A stretch of 64,000 bases of DNA from the NCBI RefSeq assembly GCF_900100495.1, contig NZ_FNCT01000011.1, positions 124,001-188,000 of the forward strand. Direction: 5' to 3'. Every line of letters begins with the position of its first letter. The stretch's first letter is position 1. The notes beneath the pieces are model-generated. The model was not told where the DNA came from, ran no database searches, and saw only the letters and a program-made list of their open reading frames with translations. This document shows positions 34,173 through 41,834 of the stretch, in pieces. Made by a program: the position numbers and the translations under genes. Source of the DNA: Pseudomonas benzenivorans. GTDB taxonomy: Bacteria; Pseudomonadota; Gammaproteobacteria; Pseudomonadales; Pseudomonadaceae.

Positions 34173-36755
34173 ATGCCGACCACTTCACCGGCCATCGATG
34201 GCGAAGATTCCCTGCACTTCGGTGAGACCTTCGCCCGCCGCACCTTACCGGCCATCGTAGGCCTGCTGCTCCTGGCGCTGCTGGTCTGCGTGACCGTCCT
34301 GGTCCAGCTCGCCTGGGATCAAGACCGCAAGAGCCTCGCCCAGGGCCAGTTCTACGCCGACAAGGCGATACAGGCACGCAAGGCGAACATGCTGCGCACC
34401 CTCACCGACTACGCCTTCTGGGGCGATGCCTACCAACACCTGAGCCACCAGGTCGATCTGGACTGGGCTTACCAGCGCCAGAACCTCGGCCCTACCCTGT
34501 TCGACACGTTTGCCTACGAAGGGGTACTGGTGCTCGGCCCGAGCGGGGAAACCACCTATGCGGTGATTGATGGCCAACTGCGCGAGCTGGATGCCCGGCA
34601 ATGGCTGCAGGGCGACCTGGGCCTGCTCCTGACTCAGGCCCGGCGCGCAGTAGCCGACGATGAGGCGGTGATCGGCCTATTCCAGGTCGACGGGCGGCCC
34701 GCCCTGGTCGCCGCGGCGGAGTTCACCACTGGTGGCGACCTGCAGGTGCCGGTCATGCCCGGCCCCGCGGCGGTACTGTTGTTCGTCGATCTGCTGAGCG
34801 AGGAAAAGCTCCTCGCCCTAGGCCAGGAATATGCCCTGCCCAACCTCCGAGTAGCCGAGGCTGCCGCAGCCACCCAATCACCTGCGAACCTGCCCCTGGG
34901 GCGTGTCGCCGACGCCCCGGTCCTGCTGAGCTGGGATCCCGCCCAACCCGGCCAGCATCTGCTCAGCATCGTATTGCCGCTGATGGGCGGCGTTGCGCTG
35001 TTCTTCGCAGCCCTGGCCTGGCTGGTCCTGCGCCATGCCCTGAAGGCCGCCCGCCTCATGGATGCCGGCTATACGCGCCTGGCGCAGAGCCGTGCCGACC
35101 TGGCGGCGAGCGAGGAGCGCTTTCGTGACGTCGCCGAAATCGCTTCGGACTGGTTCTGGGAAACCGACGAAAAACACCGCCTGACCTATCTCTCCGAGCG
35201 CTTCGAAGGAGTCACCGGTCTTCCCCGCAGGCGCTGGCTGGGGCGCCCCCTCGGCGAACTGCTCGACGGCGGCGAGCAGAGCCTGAGCGCCTGGCTGGAC
35301 AGCCACCCCACACGGCCGGCGGCCGTCCCTCACCTGCTCTGTAGATACAGGGACCAGGATGACCGGCAGCGGCTCTGCCGGATCGCCAGTTGCGCGATTC
35401 CCCAGGGCGGTTTTCGGGGCACCGCCAGTGATATCACCGAGGAAGTCGCCGCGCAGGCACGCATCCACTACCTGTCGCATCACGACTCGCTCACCGGGCT
35501 ACCCAATCGCCATCGCCTGCACGAGTTCCTCGAAGGCAAGCTCAGCCAGGCGCCCTGCCTCGATCGTCCGCTGGTGATGCTGAGCATCGACCTCAACCGC
35601 TTCAAGCCGATCAACGACGCCTTTGGCCATGCGGCTGGCGACCGGGTGCTGCATGAGGTATCCCAGCGCCTGCGCGAGTGCATCCGTGACGAGGACCTGC
35701 TGGCCAGGCATGGCGGCGACGAGTTCATCATGGTGCTCAGTGGAACCTATACACAGGCGGTGATCGAGCAGCTCTGCACCCGCCTGATCGAGAGGATCGA
35801 GCGGCCGTACCGGCTCAACGAGCATGAGGTTTTCATCGGTGCGAGCATCGGCATAACCCTGGCGCCACACGATGCCAGCCAGGTCGAAGAGCTGCTGCGC
35901 TATGCCAATATCGCCCTCTACCAGGCCAAGGCCAGCGGTCCTAGCGGCTGGCGCTTCTATGACCCGGAGATGAACCTGCGCATCTGCGAACGCCGGCAAC
36001 TGGAGCAGGATCTGCGCCTGGCACTTGGCCGGGATGATCAGTTGTGCCTGCACTTCCAGCCACGCTACCGGCTCGATGGCCTGGTCCTGGTCGGCGCCGA
36101 GGCACTGATTCGCTGGCAGCACCCGCAACGCGACCTGCTCGGCCCGGATCGCTTCATCGCCCTGGCCGAAGAAACCGGGCTCATTGCCCCGCTTGGCGAC
36201 TGGGTGCTGCGCACGGCCTGCCACGAGGCGGTGCAGTGGAAGCAGCCGCTGCTGGTATCGGTCAACCTGTCGCCGCTGCAGTTCCGCCGCAGCGATCTGG
36301 TCGCGCGCGTCAAGGCTGCCCTCGACGACAGCGGCCTGCCCGCCCACCGCCTGGAACTGGAGATCACCGAGAACGTGATGCTCGATGACGCCCAGGGCGC
36401 ACTGATCACCCTCAAGCAACTCAAGGCGCTCGGCTTGCGCCTATCCATGGACGACTTCGGCACCGGTTATTCGTCGCTCAGCTACCTACGCAATTACCCC
36501 TTCGATGCCTTGAAAATCGACCGCAGCTTCATCAGCGGCCTCGACGACTCGCGGGATAACCGCGCCATCGTCCAGGCCATCATTGGCCTGGGCCGCGCGC
36601 TGTCCATGACCGTCACCGCCGAAGGCGTGGAAACCCAGGAGCAACTGCGGCTGTTGCAGGGGGACGGCTGCTACGAGGCTCAAGGCTTCTATCTCAGTCG
36701 TCCCCTGAGCGTCCAAGCCCTGGGCGCGCTACTGCACAGCGAGGTCGACGCCTGA
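34173..36755 (+). CDS. CHASE4-PAS-GGDEF-EAL cyclic-di-GMP protein
   Basis: 860 aa inner-membrane sensor. A first membrane helix lies at about 24-46; a periplasmic CHASE4-like domain follows (TLTDYAFWGDAYQHL is typical); a second helix is at about 270-290; a PAS domain (SEERFRDVAEIASDWFWETDE) comes next. The GGDEF site is intact at residues 514-518 (HGGDEFIMVL) and EAL at 643-645 (GAEALIRW), with DDFGTGYSSL and GVET also present, so both diguanylate cyclase and phosphodiesterase activities are possible. The ATG at 34173 has AGGA 7 bases upstream; a GTG overlapping atuF is less likely. It separates atuF from atuG. Confidence 0.9.
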   Translation: MPTTSPAIDGEDSLHFGETFARRTLPAIVGLLLLALLVCVTVLVQLAWDQDRKSLAQGQFYADKAIQARKANMLRTLTDYAFWGDAYQHLSHQVDLDWAYQRQNLGPTLFDTFAYEGVLVLGPSGETTYAVIDGQLRELDARQWLQGDLGLLLTQARRAVADDEAVIGLFQVDGRPALVAAAEFTTGGDLQVPVMPGPAAVLLFVDLLSEEKLLALGQEYALPNLRVAEAAAATQSPANLPLGRVADAPVLLSWDPAQPGQHLLSIVLPLMGGVALFFAALAWLVLRHALKAARLMDAGYTRLAQSRADLAASEERFRDVAEIASDWFWETDEKHRLTYLSERFEGVTGLPRRRWLGRPLGELLDGGEQSLSAWLDSHPTRPAAVPHLLCRYRDQDDRQRLCRIASCAIPQGGFRGTASDITEEVAAQARIHYLSHHDSLTGLPNRHRLHEFLEGKLSQAPCLDRPLVMLSIDLNRFKPINDAFGHAAGDRVLHEVSQRLRECIRDEDLLARHGGDEFIMVLSGTYTQAVIEQLCTRLIERIERPYRLNEHEVFIGASIGITLAPHDASQVEELLRYANIALYQAKASGPSGWRFYDPEMNLRICERRQLEQDLRLALGRDDQLCLHFQPRYRLDGLVLVGAEALIRWQHPQRDLLGPDRFIALAEETGLIAPLGDWVLRTACHEAVQWKQPLLVSVNLSPLQFRRSDLVARVKAALDDSGLPAHRLELEITENVMLDDAQGALITLKQLKALGLRLSMDDFGTGYSSLSYLRNYPFDALKIDRSFISGLDDSRDNRAIVQAIIGLGRALSMTVTAEGVETQEQLRLLQGDGCYEAQGFYLSRPLSVQALGALLHSEVDA

Positions 36756-36802
36756 AGCGATCCGGATAGTTTTCCTCATTACAACAACAGCGGAGGAGCA
36801 CC

Positions 36803-37627
36803 ATGACACTGACAAACAAGACCCTGTTCATCACCGGCGCCAGCCGCGGCATCGGCCGCGAGATCGCCCTGCGCGCGGCGCGCGACGGCGCCAATATCGT
36901 CATCGCGGCGAAGAGTGCCGAGGCCCACGCCAAGCTGCCCGGCACCATCCATACGGTGGCCGCCGAGGTCGAGGCGGCCGGCGGCAAGGCCCTGGCCCTG
37001 CAACTGGACGTGCGCGACGAGTTGGCGGTGCAGGCCGCCATGGCCCGCGCCGCCGAGCATTTCGGCGGCATCGATGCGCTGGTCAACAACGCCGGGGCAA
37101 TCAAGCTGCTCGGCGTCGAGCAACTGGAGCCCAAGCGCTTCGACCTGATGTTCCAGATCAACACCCGCGCGGTAATGGTCTGCAGCCAGGCGGCGCTGCC
37201 CTATCTGAAGAAAAGTGCCAGCGGCCATATCCTCAGCCTGTCGCCGCCGCTGAACCTGGCGAGCAAGTGGTTCGCCCAGCACGGGCCCTACACCGTTACC
37301 AAGTACGGCATGAGCATGCTCACCCTGGGCATGAGCGAGGAGTTCAAGAAATACGGCATCAGCGTCAACGCGCTGTGGCCGAAGACCATGATCGCCACCG
37401 CCGCCATCGAGTTCGAGCTGGGTGGCCGGGAGGCCTTCAAGCGCGCGCGCTCCCCAGCGATCATGGCCGATGCCGCCCACGCCATCCTCGCCAGCAGCGG
37501 GCGCAGCATCAGCGGGCGATTGCTGATCGACGAGGAGATCCTCCGCGAGCAGGGCCAGAGCGAGTTCGAACAGTACCGCTTCGATCCCGCAGGCGGCGCC
37601 CTGGTGCCGGACCTGTTTCTCGATTGA
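36803..37627 (+). CDS. atuG: AtuG, SDR-family oxidoreductase
   Basis: 274 aa SDR: ITGASRGIGREIALRAA (cofactor), VNNAGAIKLLG, a Ser-containing ILSLSPPLN, and the intact YTVTK catalytic Tyr and Lys. The family includes proteins related to hydroxysteroid dehydrogenase-like 2, with a C-terminal tail after LIDEEILREQGQ. AtuG is thought to act with AtuB in oxidising the terpene alcohol or aldehyde, or on a later CoA ester; the substrate is unproven. GGAGGAG precedes the ATG. Position before atuH matches the P. aeruginosa order, except for the inserted c-di-GMP gene. Confidence 0.9.
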   Translation: MTLTNKTLFITGASRGIGREIALRAARDGANIVIAAKSAEAHAKLPGTIHTVAAEVEAAGGKALALQLDVRDELAVQAAMARAAEHFGGIDALVNNAGAIKLLGVEQLEPKRFDLMFQINTRAVMVCSQAALPYLKKSASGHILSLSPPLNLASKWFAQHGPYTVTKYGMSMLTLGMSEEFKKYGISVNALWPKTMIATAAIEFELGGREAFKRARSPAIMADAAHAILASSGRSISGRLLIDEEILREQGQSEFEQYRFDPAGGALVPDLFLD

Positions 37628-37649
37628 GTAGTGGAGCGATAGCTGGAAT

Positions 37650-37776
37650 GTAGGTTGGTGCTGAGCCCGCGAAGCCCAACGCGGAGCGCATAGCGCTCCC
37701 AGCGAGGCATCGGCCAAACCGCAGGCCGGCTCTGCGAGCCGGATATTGGGCTTCGCTGCGCTCAGCACCAACCTAC
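37650..37776. repeat. Palindromic repeat GTAGGTTGGTGCTGAGC... between atuG and atuH
   Basis: Left arm GTAGGTTGGTGCTGAGC and right arm GCTCAGCACCAACCTAC are exact complements; inner arms GAAGCCCAAC and TTGGGCTTCG also pair. The element fills almost half of the 272-base gap, so atuH may rely on its own promoter downstream. Confidence 0.9.
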
Positions 37777-37899
37777 GCCACATCCCTTGCCCATTTGCCG
37801 ATCTGCCCTGTCGTGGCTGCGCCAGGGCCATGGCGAGGTCGGTCCTGCACAACTAGAGTCCCACTCCGCCCCCGTATAACAACGACAAGCGCGAGCGCC

Positions 37900-39726
37900 A
37901 TGAGCCAAGCCGACCTGATTTCCCCGATACGTTTCCTCGCCCGCCTGCCGCAGCACCTGCCACGGCTGCCGCGCATGCTCCGCGGGCTGTATTACGCCGG
38001 CATCCGCAACCGCGAGAAACGGCTGTCCCTGGCCTGGGCCCTGGAGCGTGCCGCGCAGCAGCATCCGCAGCGGCCGGCACTGCTCGATGAGACCCGCCAA
38101 CTCAGCTACGCGCAGTTCAACGCCTGGGCCAATCGCCTGGCCTGGGCCTTCAAGACCGAGGGTGTGCGCCATGGCAGCGTGGTCGCGGTGATGCTGGAAA
38201 ACCGTCTGGAGCTGCTGGCGATCCTCGCCGCCCTGAGCAAACTCGGCGCAATCGGTGCGCTGGTCAACACCACCCAGCGCGGCAAGGTGCTGGCGCACAG
38301 CCTGAACCTGGTCGAACCCGGCTTCATGGTGGTCGGCGCCGAACTGCTCGACGCCTTCGCGGAGGTCGCCGGACAGCTGGAAAACCCTGCGGCGCCGCGC
38401 TACTGGATCGCCGACCGGGACTGCCTGGCCGATGCCGGGCAGGCGCCCGCCGGCTGGGGCAACCCGATGCAACTGGCGCGCGGCCAGGCCTCCGGCAACC
38501 CGCCGGACGGCGCGCGGGTGCAGATGAAGGACCCCTGTTTCCTGATCTACACCTCCGGCACCACCGGCCTGCCCAAGGCCTCGATCATGAGCCACGGCAA
38601 GTGGATCAAGGCCTATGGCGGCTTCGGCCACTCCGGCCTGACCCTCACCGAGCGGGACGTGCTCTACCTGACCCTGCCCTGCTACCATAACAACGCCGTC
38701 ACCGTGTGCTGGAGCGCCGCCCTGGCCGGCGGCGCGGCCATCGCCCTGCGCCGCAAATTTTCCACCAGCGCCTTCTGGCCGGACGTGGCGCGCTACAACG
38801 CCACCTGCTTCGGCTATATCGGCGAGCTGTGCCGCTACCTGCTCAACCAGCCCGAGTGCCCGGAGGAAAAGCACAACAGCCTGCGCTGCATGATCGGCAA
38901 CGGCCTGCGTCCGTCGATCTGGGCCGAGTTCAAGACGCGCTTCGGTATCGAGCAGATCACCGAGTTCTATGCCTCCAGCGAAGGCAACATCGGCTTCACC
39001 AACGTGTTCAACTTCGACAATACCGTGGGCTTCTCCCCGGCCACCTACGCCATAGTGCGCTACGACCTGGAGAACGACCGGGCCATCCGCACCAGGAAGG
39101 GCTTCCTGGAGAAAGCCAGGAAAGGCGAAGCGGGCCTGCTGATCAGCGAGATCAGTGCCAAATGGCCGTTCGACGGTTACACCGACCCGGCCAAGAGCGA
39201 GGCGGTGATTCTGCGTGATGTGTTCAAGAAGGGCGATGCCTGGTTCAACACCGGCGACCTGATGCGCGACATCGGCTGCAAGCACGCACAGTTCGTCGAC
39301 CGCCTCGGCGACACCTTCCGCTGGAAAGGTGAGAACGTCTCCACCACCGAGGTGGAAAACGTCCTCGGCGCCTTTCCCGGCGTGGCGGACGCGGTGGTCT
39401 ACGGTGTGGAAATCCCCGGCACCAATGGCCGCTGCGGCATGGCGGCGCTGCGCCTGGCCGACGGTGCGCGGCTCGACGGCGCGGCCCTGGCGACGCATCT
39501 GGATAGCGAACTGCCGGTCTACGCGGCGCCGCTGTTCGTCCGCCTGCTCGGCGAGGTGGAGACCACCGGCACCTTCAAGTACAAGAAGACCGACCTCAAA
39601 CAGGCCGCCTACGCGCCGCAGGCGATCCGCGAACCGCTGTTCGTCCGGCTGCCCGGCGCGGCAAGCTTCCAGCCGCTGGATGACGCGCTGTACCAGGCGA
39701 TCCAGGCACAGCAGTACCGTTTCTAG
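37900..39726 (+). CDS. atuH: AtuH, long-chain/terpenoid acyl-CoA synthetase
   Basis: 608 aa AMP-forming ligase of the FATP/very-long-chain type. ATP motif: FLIYTSGTTGLPKASIMSH; later motifs FYASSEGNIGF, FNTGDLMRDIG, FVDRLGDTFRWKGENVSTTEVE and the C-terminal TTGTFKYKKTDLK with the adenylation Lys. It would activate citronellate or geranylate to the CoA ester, feeding AtuD and AtuC/F. The ATG at 37900 gives a family-like N-terminus; the ribosome site is weak. The TAG stop is part of a CTAG that borders a repeat element. Confidence 0.92.
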   Translation: MSQADLISPIRFLARLPQHLPRLPRMLRGLYYAGIRNREKRLSLAWALERAAQQHPQRPALLDETRQLSYAQFNAWANRLAWAFKTEGVRHGSVVAVMLENRLELLAILAALSKLGAIGALVNTTQRGKVLAHSLNLVEPGFMVVGAELLDAFAEVAGQLENPAAPRYWIADRDCLADAGQAPAGWGNPMQLARGQASGNPPDGARVQMKDPCFLIYTSGTTGLPKASIMSHGKWIKAYGGFGHSGLTLTERDVLYLTLPCYHNNAVTVCWSAALAGGAAIALRRKFSTSAFWPDVARYNATCFGYIGELCRYLLNQPECPEEKHNSLRCMIGNGLRPSIWAEFKTRFGIEQITEFYASSEGNIGFTNVFNFDNTVGFSPATYAIVRYDLENDRAIRTRKGFLEKARKGEAGLLISEISAKWPFDGYTDPAKSEAVILRDVFKKGDAWFNTGDLMRDIGCKHAQFVDRLGDTFRWKGENVSTTEVENVLGAFPGVADAVVYGVEIPGTNGRCGMAALRLADGARLDGAALATHLDSELPVYAAPLFVRLLGEVETTGTFKYKKTDLKQAAYAPQAIREPLFVRLPGAASFQPLDDALYQAIQAQQYRF

Positions 39727-39878
39727 TGCGCTGTCTCGCAATAATCCATTGCTCAAGCAGCTGCGGCTGACCTGTGTAGGGTGCGCCGTGCGCACCACTG
39801 ACAACTGGGTGCCTGGTGCGCGCAGCGCACCCTACGAGCCAGAGTCACCGAAACAGTAATTCTGAGACAGCACACTAG
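39723..39878. repeat. MITE-like element 1 bounded by CTAG
   Basis: Terminal inverted repeats of about 20 bases: CTAGTGCGCTGTCTCGCAAT and ATTCTGAGACAGCACACTAG pair at all but three positions. Inside is a copy of the GTAGGGTGCGC-family repeat (39776-39835). No transposase is encoded. The left end supplies the atuH stop codon. Confidence 0.7.
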
Positions 39879-40027
39879 TGTCGCGACACGGATAATCTGT
39901 CGCTTTTCGTGGCAGCGGCTTCAGCCGCGATGTTTATTAGCGCCTTCAAGATCAATCGCGGCTGAAGCGGATCGCCGCCCGGCCGCTCCCACCCAAGCCT
40001 GGCGTCGAACCGACAACGCGACACTAG
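39875..40027. repeat. MITE-like element 2 bounded by CTAG
   Basis: Perfect 11-base terminal inverted repeats, CTAGTGTCGCG (39875-39885) and CGCGACACTAG (40017-40027). Inside is a GCGGCTTCAGCCGCG palindrome family member like that at 45282-45393. It shares the CTAG at 39875-39878 with element 1, and its right CTAG supplies the stop codon of the minus-strand lipoprotein gene. Confidence 0.7.
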
Positions 40028-40524
40028 CGTTTGAACTCGAACTGCACCTCGGCGCCGTCCACCGAGTTCCAGTAATCCTCACCGCCGTCGTTGGTGAGCA
40101 GCCGGCCGCTGAGCTGGAACGGGTTGACCGCCGGCCGCTTGGGCTCGAACAACGGCGGCAGCAAGGGCGCGAGCGCCATCTCCGCGCCGCTGTCCTCGGC
40201 CTGCAACTGCTCGGCCAATTCGGGCGGCAAGCTGAGATCCAGCCTGGCTCTCGCCTGCTCCTGATCCGCCTCGCCTCCCTCGGCTTGCGCCGCCTTCGGC
40301 CGTGCGCCGGCGGCCCCTGCGGAGGACGCGGGCTTGGCCGGAGGGGCCTTGGCGACGGCGGCGGGCGCCTGGACAGCGGGCGGCGGCGCGACGACCGGCG
40401 GCGGTGCCACCGCGGCGGTGCTGGCGGGCTTTTCCGCCGCGACCTTGGCCGGCTCCACCTTGGGCTCGCACGCACTCAGCAGGGGGAGCAACAACATCAA
40501 GGGCAAGTAGCGCATCAGGGTCAT
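40024..40524 (-). CDS. Proline/alanine-rich lipoprotein
   Basis: 166 aa. Lipobox LLSAC near residue 20. A long linker rich in Ala, Pro and Lys (about 25-85; VAPPPVVAPPPAVQAP is typical) leads to a small C-terminal domain (LDLSLPPELAEQL, PAVNPFQLSGRLLTND, DYWNSVDGAEVQFEF). The linker suggests a periplasm-spanning tether. It follows the anti-sigma gene by 64 bases and may belong to that operon. Ribosome sites are weak; ATG 40524 or the Met three codons later are both possible. The function is unknown. Confidence 0.68.
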   Translation of the reverse strand: MTLMRYLPLMLLLPLLSACEPKVEPAKVAAEKPASTAAVAPPPVVAPPPAVQAPAAVAKAPPAKPASSAGAAGARPKAAQAEGGEADQEQARARLDLSLPPELAEQLQAEDSGAEMALAPLLPPLFEPKRPAVNPFQLSGRLLTNDGGEDYWNSVDGAEVQFEFKR

Positions 40525-40588
40525 GATCGATCTACACAAGACGGACAGCTGCTGGCTTGCCGAAGATGCGGACAAGCCCGGTATTTTT

Positions 40589-41236
40589 TCAGTGTGGCGC
40601 CTCATCCGCCGTCTGCAACAGCTTCAATTGCGCCTCGATATCCAATTGCGGGTAGCGCTGCTGCAACTCGTCGGCCCGCGCGGCCGCCGCCTCCTCTCGG
40701 CCGCTCCGGCGCAGTTGCAGGATGTGCCGCAACGCATCGGGCAACGGCGCCTCGGCCTTGGCGCGCGCCGCCGAGCTGCCGCTGACCTGCGGCGCCGCGG
40801 CCGCCTCGGGCAACTCCGCCACGCTATCGGCCATCACCCCGGCCGCCGGCTCGCTCAGCCGGGACGACTCGGCCATGGCCTTCTTCTCCTGTGCCGGCGC
40901 GGCGTAGTGCTGCAGCGCCGGTGCGGCAGGCGCCGGGCTGTCATAGCCGGCCGGCGCCTGCTGCAAGGTCCTCAGGCTCAAGCCCAGGCCCAGGCCCAGG
41001 CCCAGCAGCGCGACACTGCCCAGGGCCAAGCTCCAGCGCACCCGTGCGGCACCGCCGAACAGCCAGGCATGCAGCCGCCCCAACCCAGGCGGGCGCTTGC
41101 CGGGCTGGCGCACTTGCGCGGTGGCGGCCGCGAGAATCCGCGCATCCAGCGCGGCCGAGGGTTCGTCGCCCTGATGCTCGCGGAAATGCTGCAGCAGTTG
41201 TTGCTCCTCGGCGGACATCGGTTGCCGGTCTTTCAT
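40589..41236 (-). CDS. Anti-sigma-factor-like membrane protein
   Basis: 215 aa, single-pass. A cytosolic N-terminal part (SAEEQQLLQHFREHQGDEPSAALDARILAAA) precedes a membrane helix at about 71-90 (LGSVALLGLGLGLGLSL) and a periplasmic Ala-rich part ending in a helical repeat (ALRHILQLRRSGREEAAAARADEL). It starts at an ATGA overlap with the ECF sigma gene, the usual place for a cognate anti-sigma factor. GAGG is 8 bases upstream. There is no zinc-binding HxxxCxxC motif, so it is not a classical ZAS-type anti-sigma; the role is inferred from position and topology. Confidence 0.75.
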   Translation of the reverse strand: MKDRQPMSAEEQQLLQHFREHQGDEPSAALDARILAAATAQVRQPGKRPPGLGRLHAWLFGGAARVRWSLALGSVALLGLGLGLGLSLRTLQQAPAGYDSPAPAAPALQHYAAPAQEKKAMAESSRLSEPAAGVMADSVAELPEAAAAPQVSGSSAARAKAEAPLPDALRHILQLRRSGREEAAAARADELQQRYPQLDIEAQLKLLQTADEAPH

Positions 41237-41832
41237 GCGGATACCTCTGCGGCTGCGGCGGGGTCGGCCAGCAGCCGACGTAACTTCTGCAGCGCATAGC
41301 GCAAGCGGCTCTTCACCGTTTCCGCCGGCGTGCGGGTCAACTCGGCGATCTCGTGCAGCTGCAGGTCGCCATGGGCGCGCAGCAGGAAGACCTCGCGCTG
41401 CTCGGCCGGCAAATCGTCCAGCGCCGCCTGCAAGCGCTGCTGGTCGCGACTCAGGCTGAGCTGCTGCTCGGGATTGGCCTCGCCGGAGGACTGCGCATGC
41501 AACTGTTCGTCGAACGCCTCCTGCAGCGCCTGGCGCCGGCCCTGCTTGCGCCAATGGTCGATCAGCCGGTTACGGGCGATCTGGTACAGCCAGGTCTTGA
41601 ACAGCACCGCCTCGCGCTGCAGCGACTCGCTGCGGATCAGGCTCAGCCAGGTGTCCTGGAAGATCTCCTCGGCCAGCGTCGGATCGCCGCACAGGCCGCA
41701 GAGAAAGCGGAACAGGCCGAGGCGATGGCGCTGGTACAGCAGCGCGAAGGCCTCGGCATCGCCCTGCCGGTAACGCCGCAGCAAGGCGGCATCGTGATCG
41801 GCGGGAAAACTTGCTACGGGGTGGGCAGTCAC
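41233..41832 (-). CDS. ECF-type RNA polymerase sigma factor
   Basis: About 199 aa. Region 2 is clear: LLYQRHRLGLFRFLCGLCGDPTLAEEIFQDTWL, read in parts, then VLFKTWLYQIARNRLIDHWRK. Region 4: LPAEQREVFLLRAHGDLQLHEIAELTRTPAETVKSRLRYALQKLR, read in parts, with the helix-turn-helix. I use GTG 41832; a TTG at 41838 that overlaps the upstream stop (TTGA) is an alternative, and AAGG lies upstream of both. It sits between a VWA lipoprotein and a putative anti-sigma gene with overlapping ends, so the three are coupled. Confidence 0.88.
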   Translation of the reverse strand: MTAHPVASFPADHDAALLRRYRQGDAEAFALLYQRHRLGLFRFLCGLCGDPTLAEEIFQDTWLSLIRSESLQREAVLFKTWLYQIARNRLIDHWRKQGRRQALQEAFDEQLHAQSSGEANPEQQLSLSRDQQRLQAALDDLPAEQREVFLLRAHGDLQLHEIAELTRTPAETVKSRLRYALQKLRRLLADPAAAAEVSA

Positions 41833-41834
41833 GC

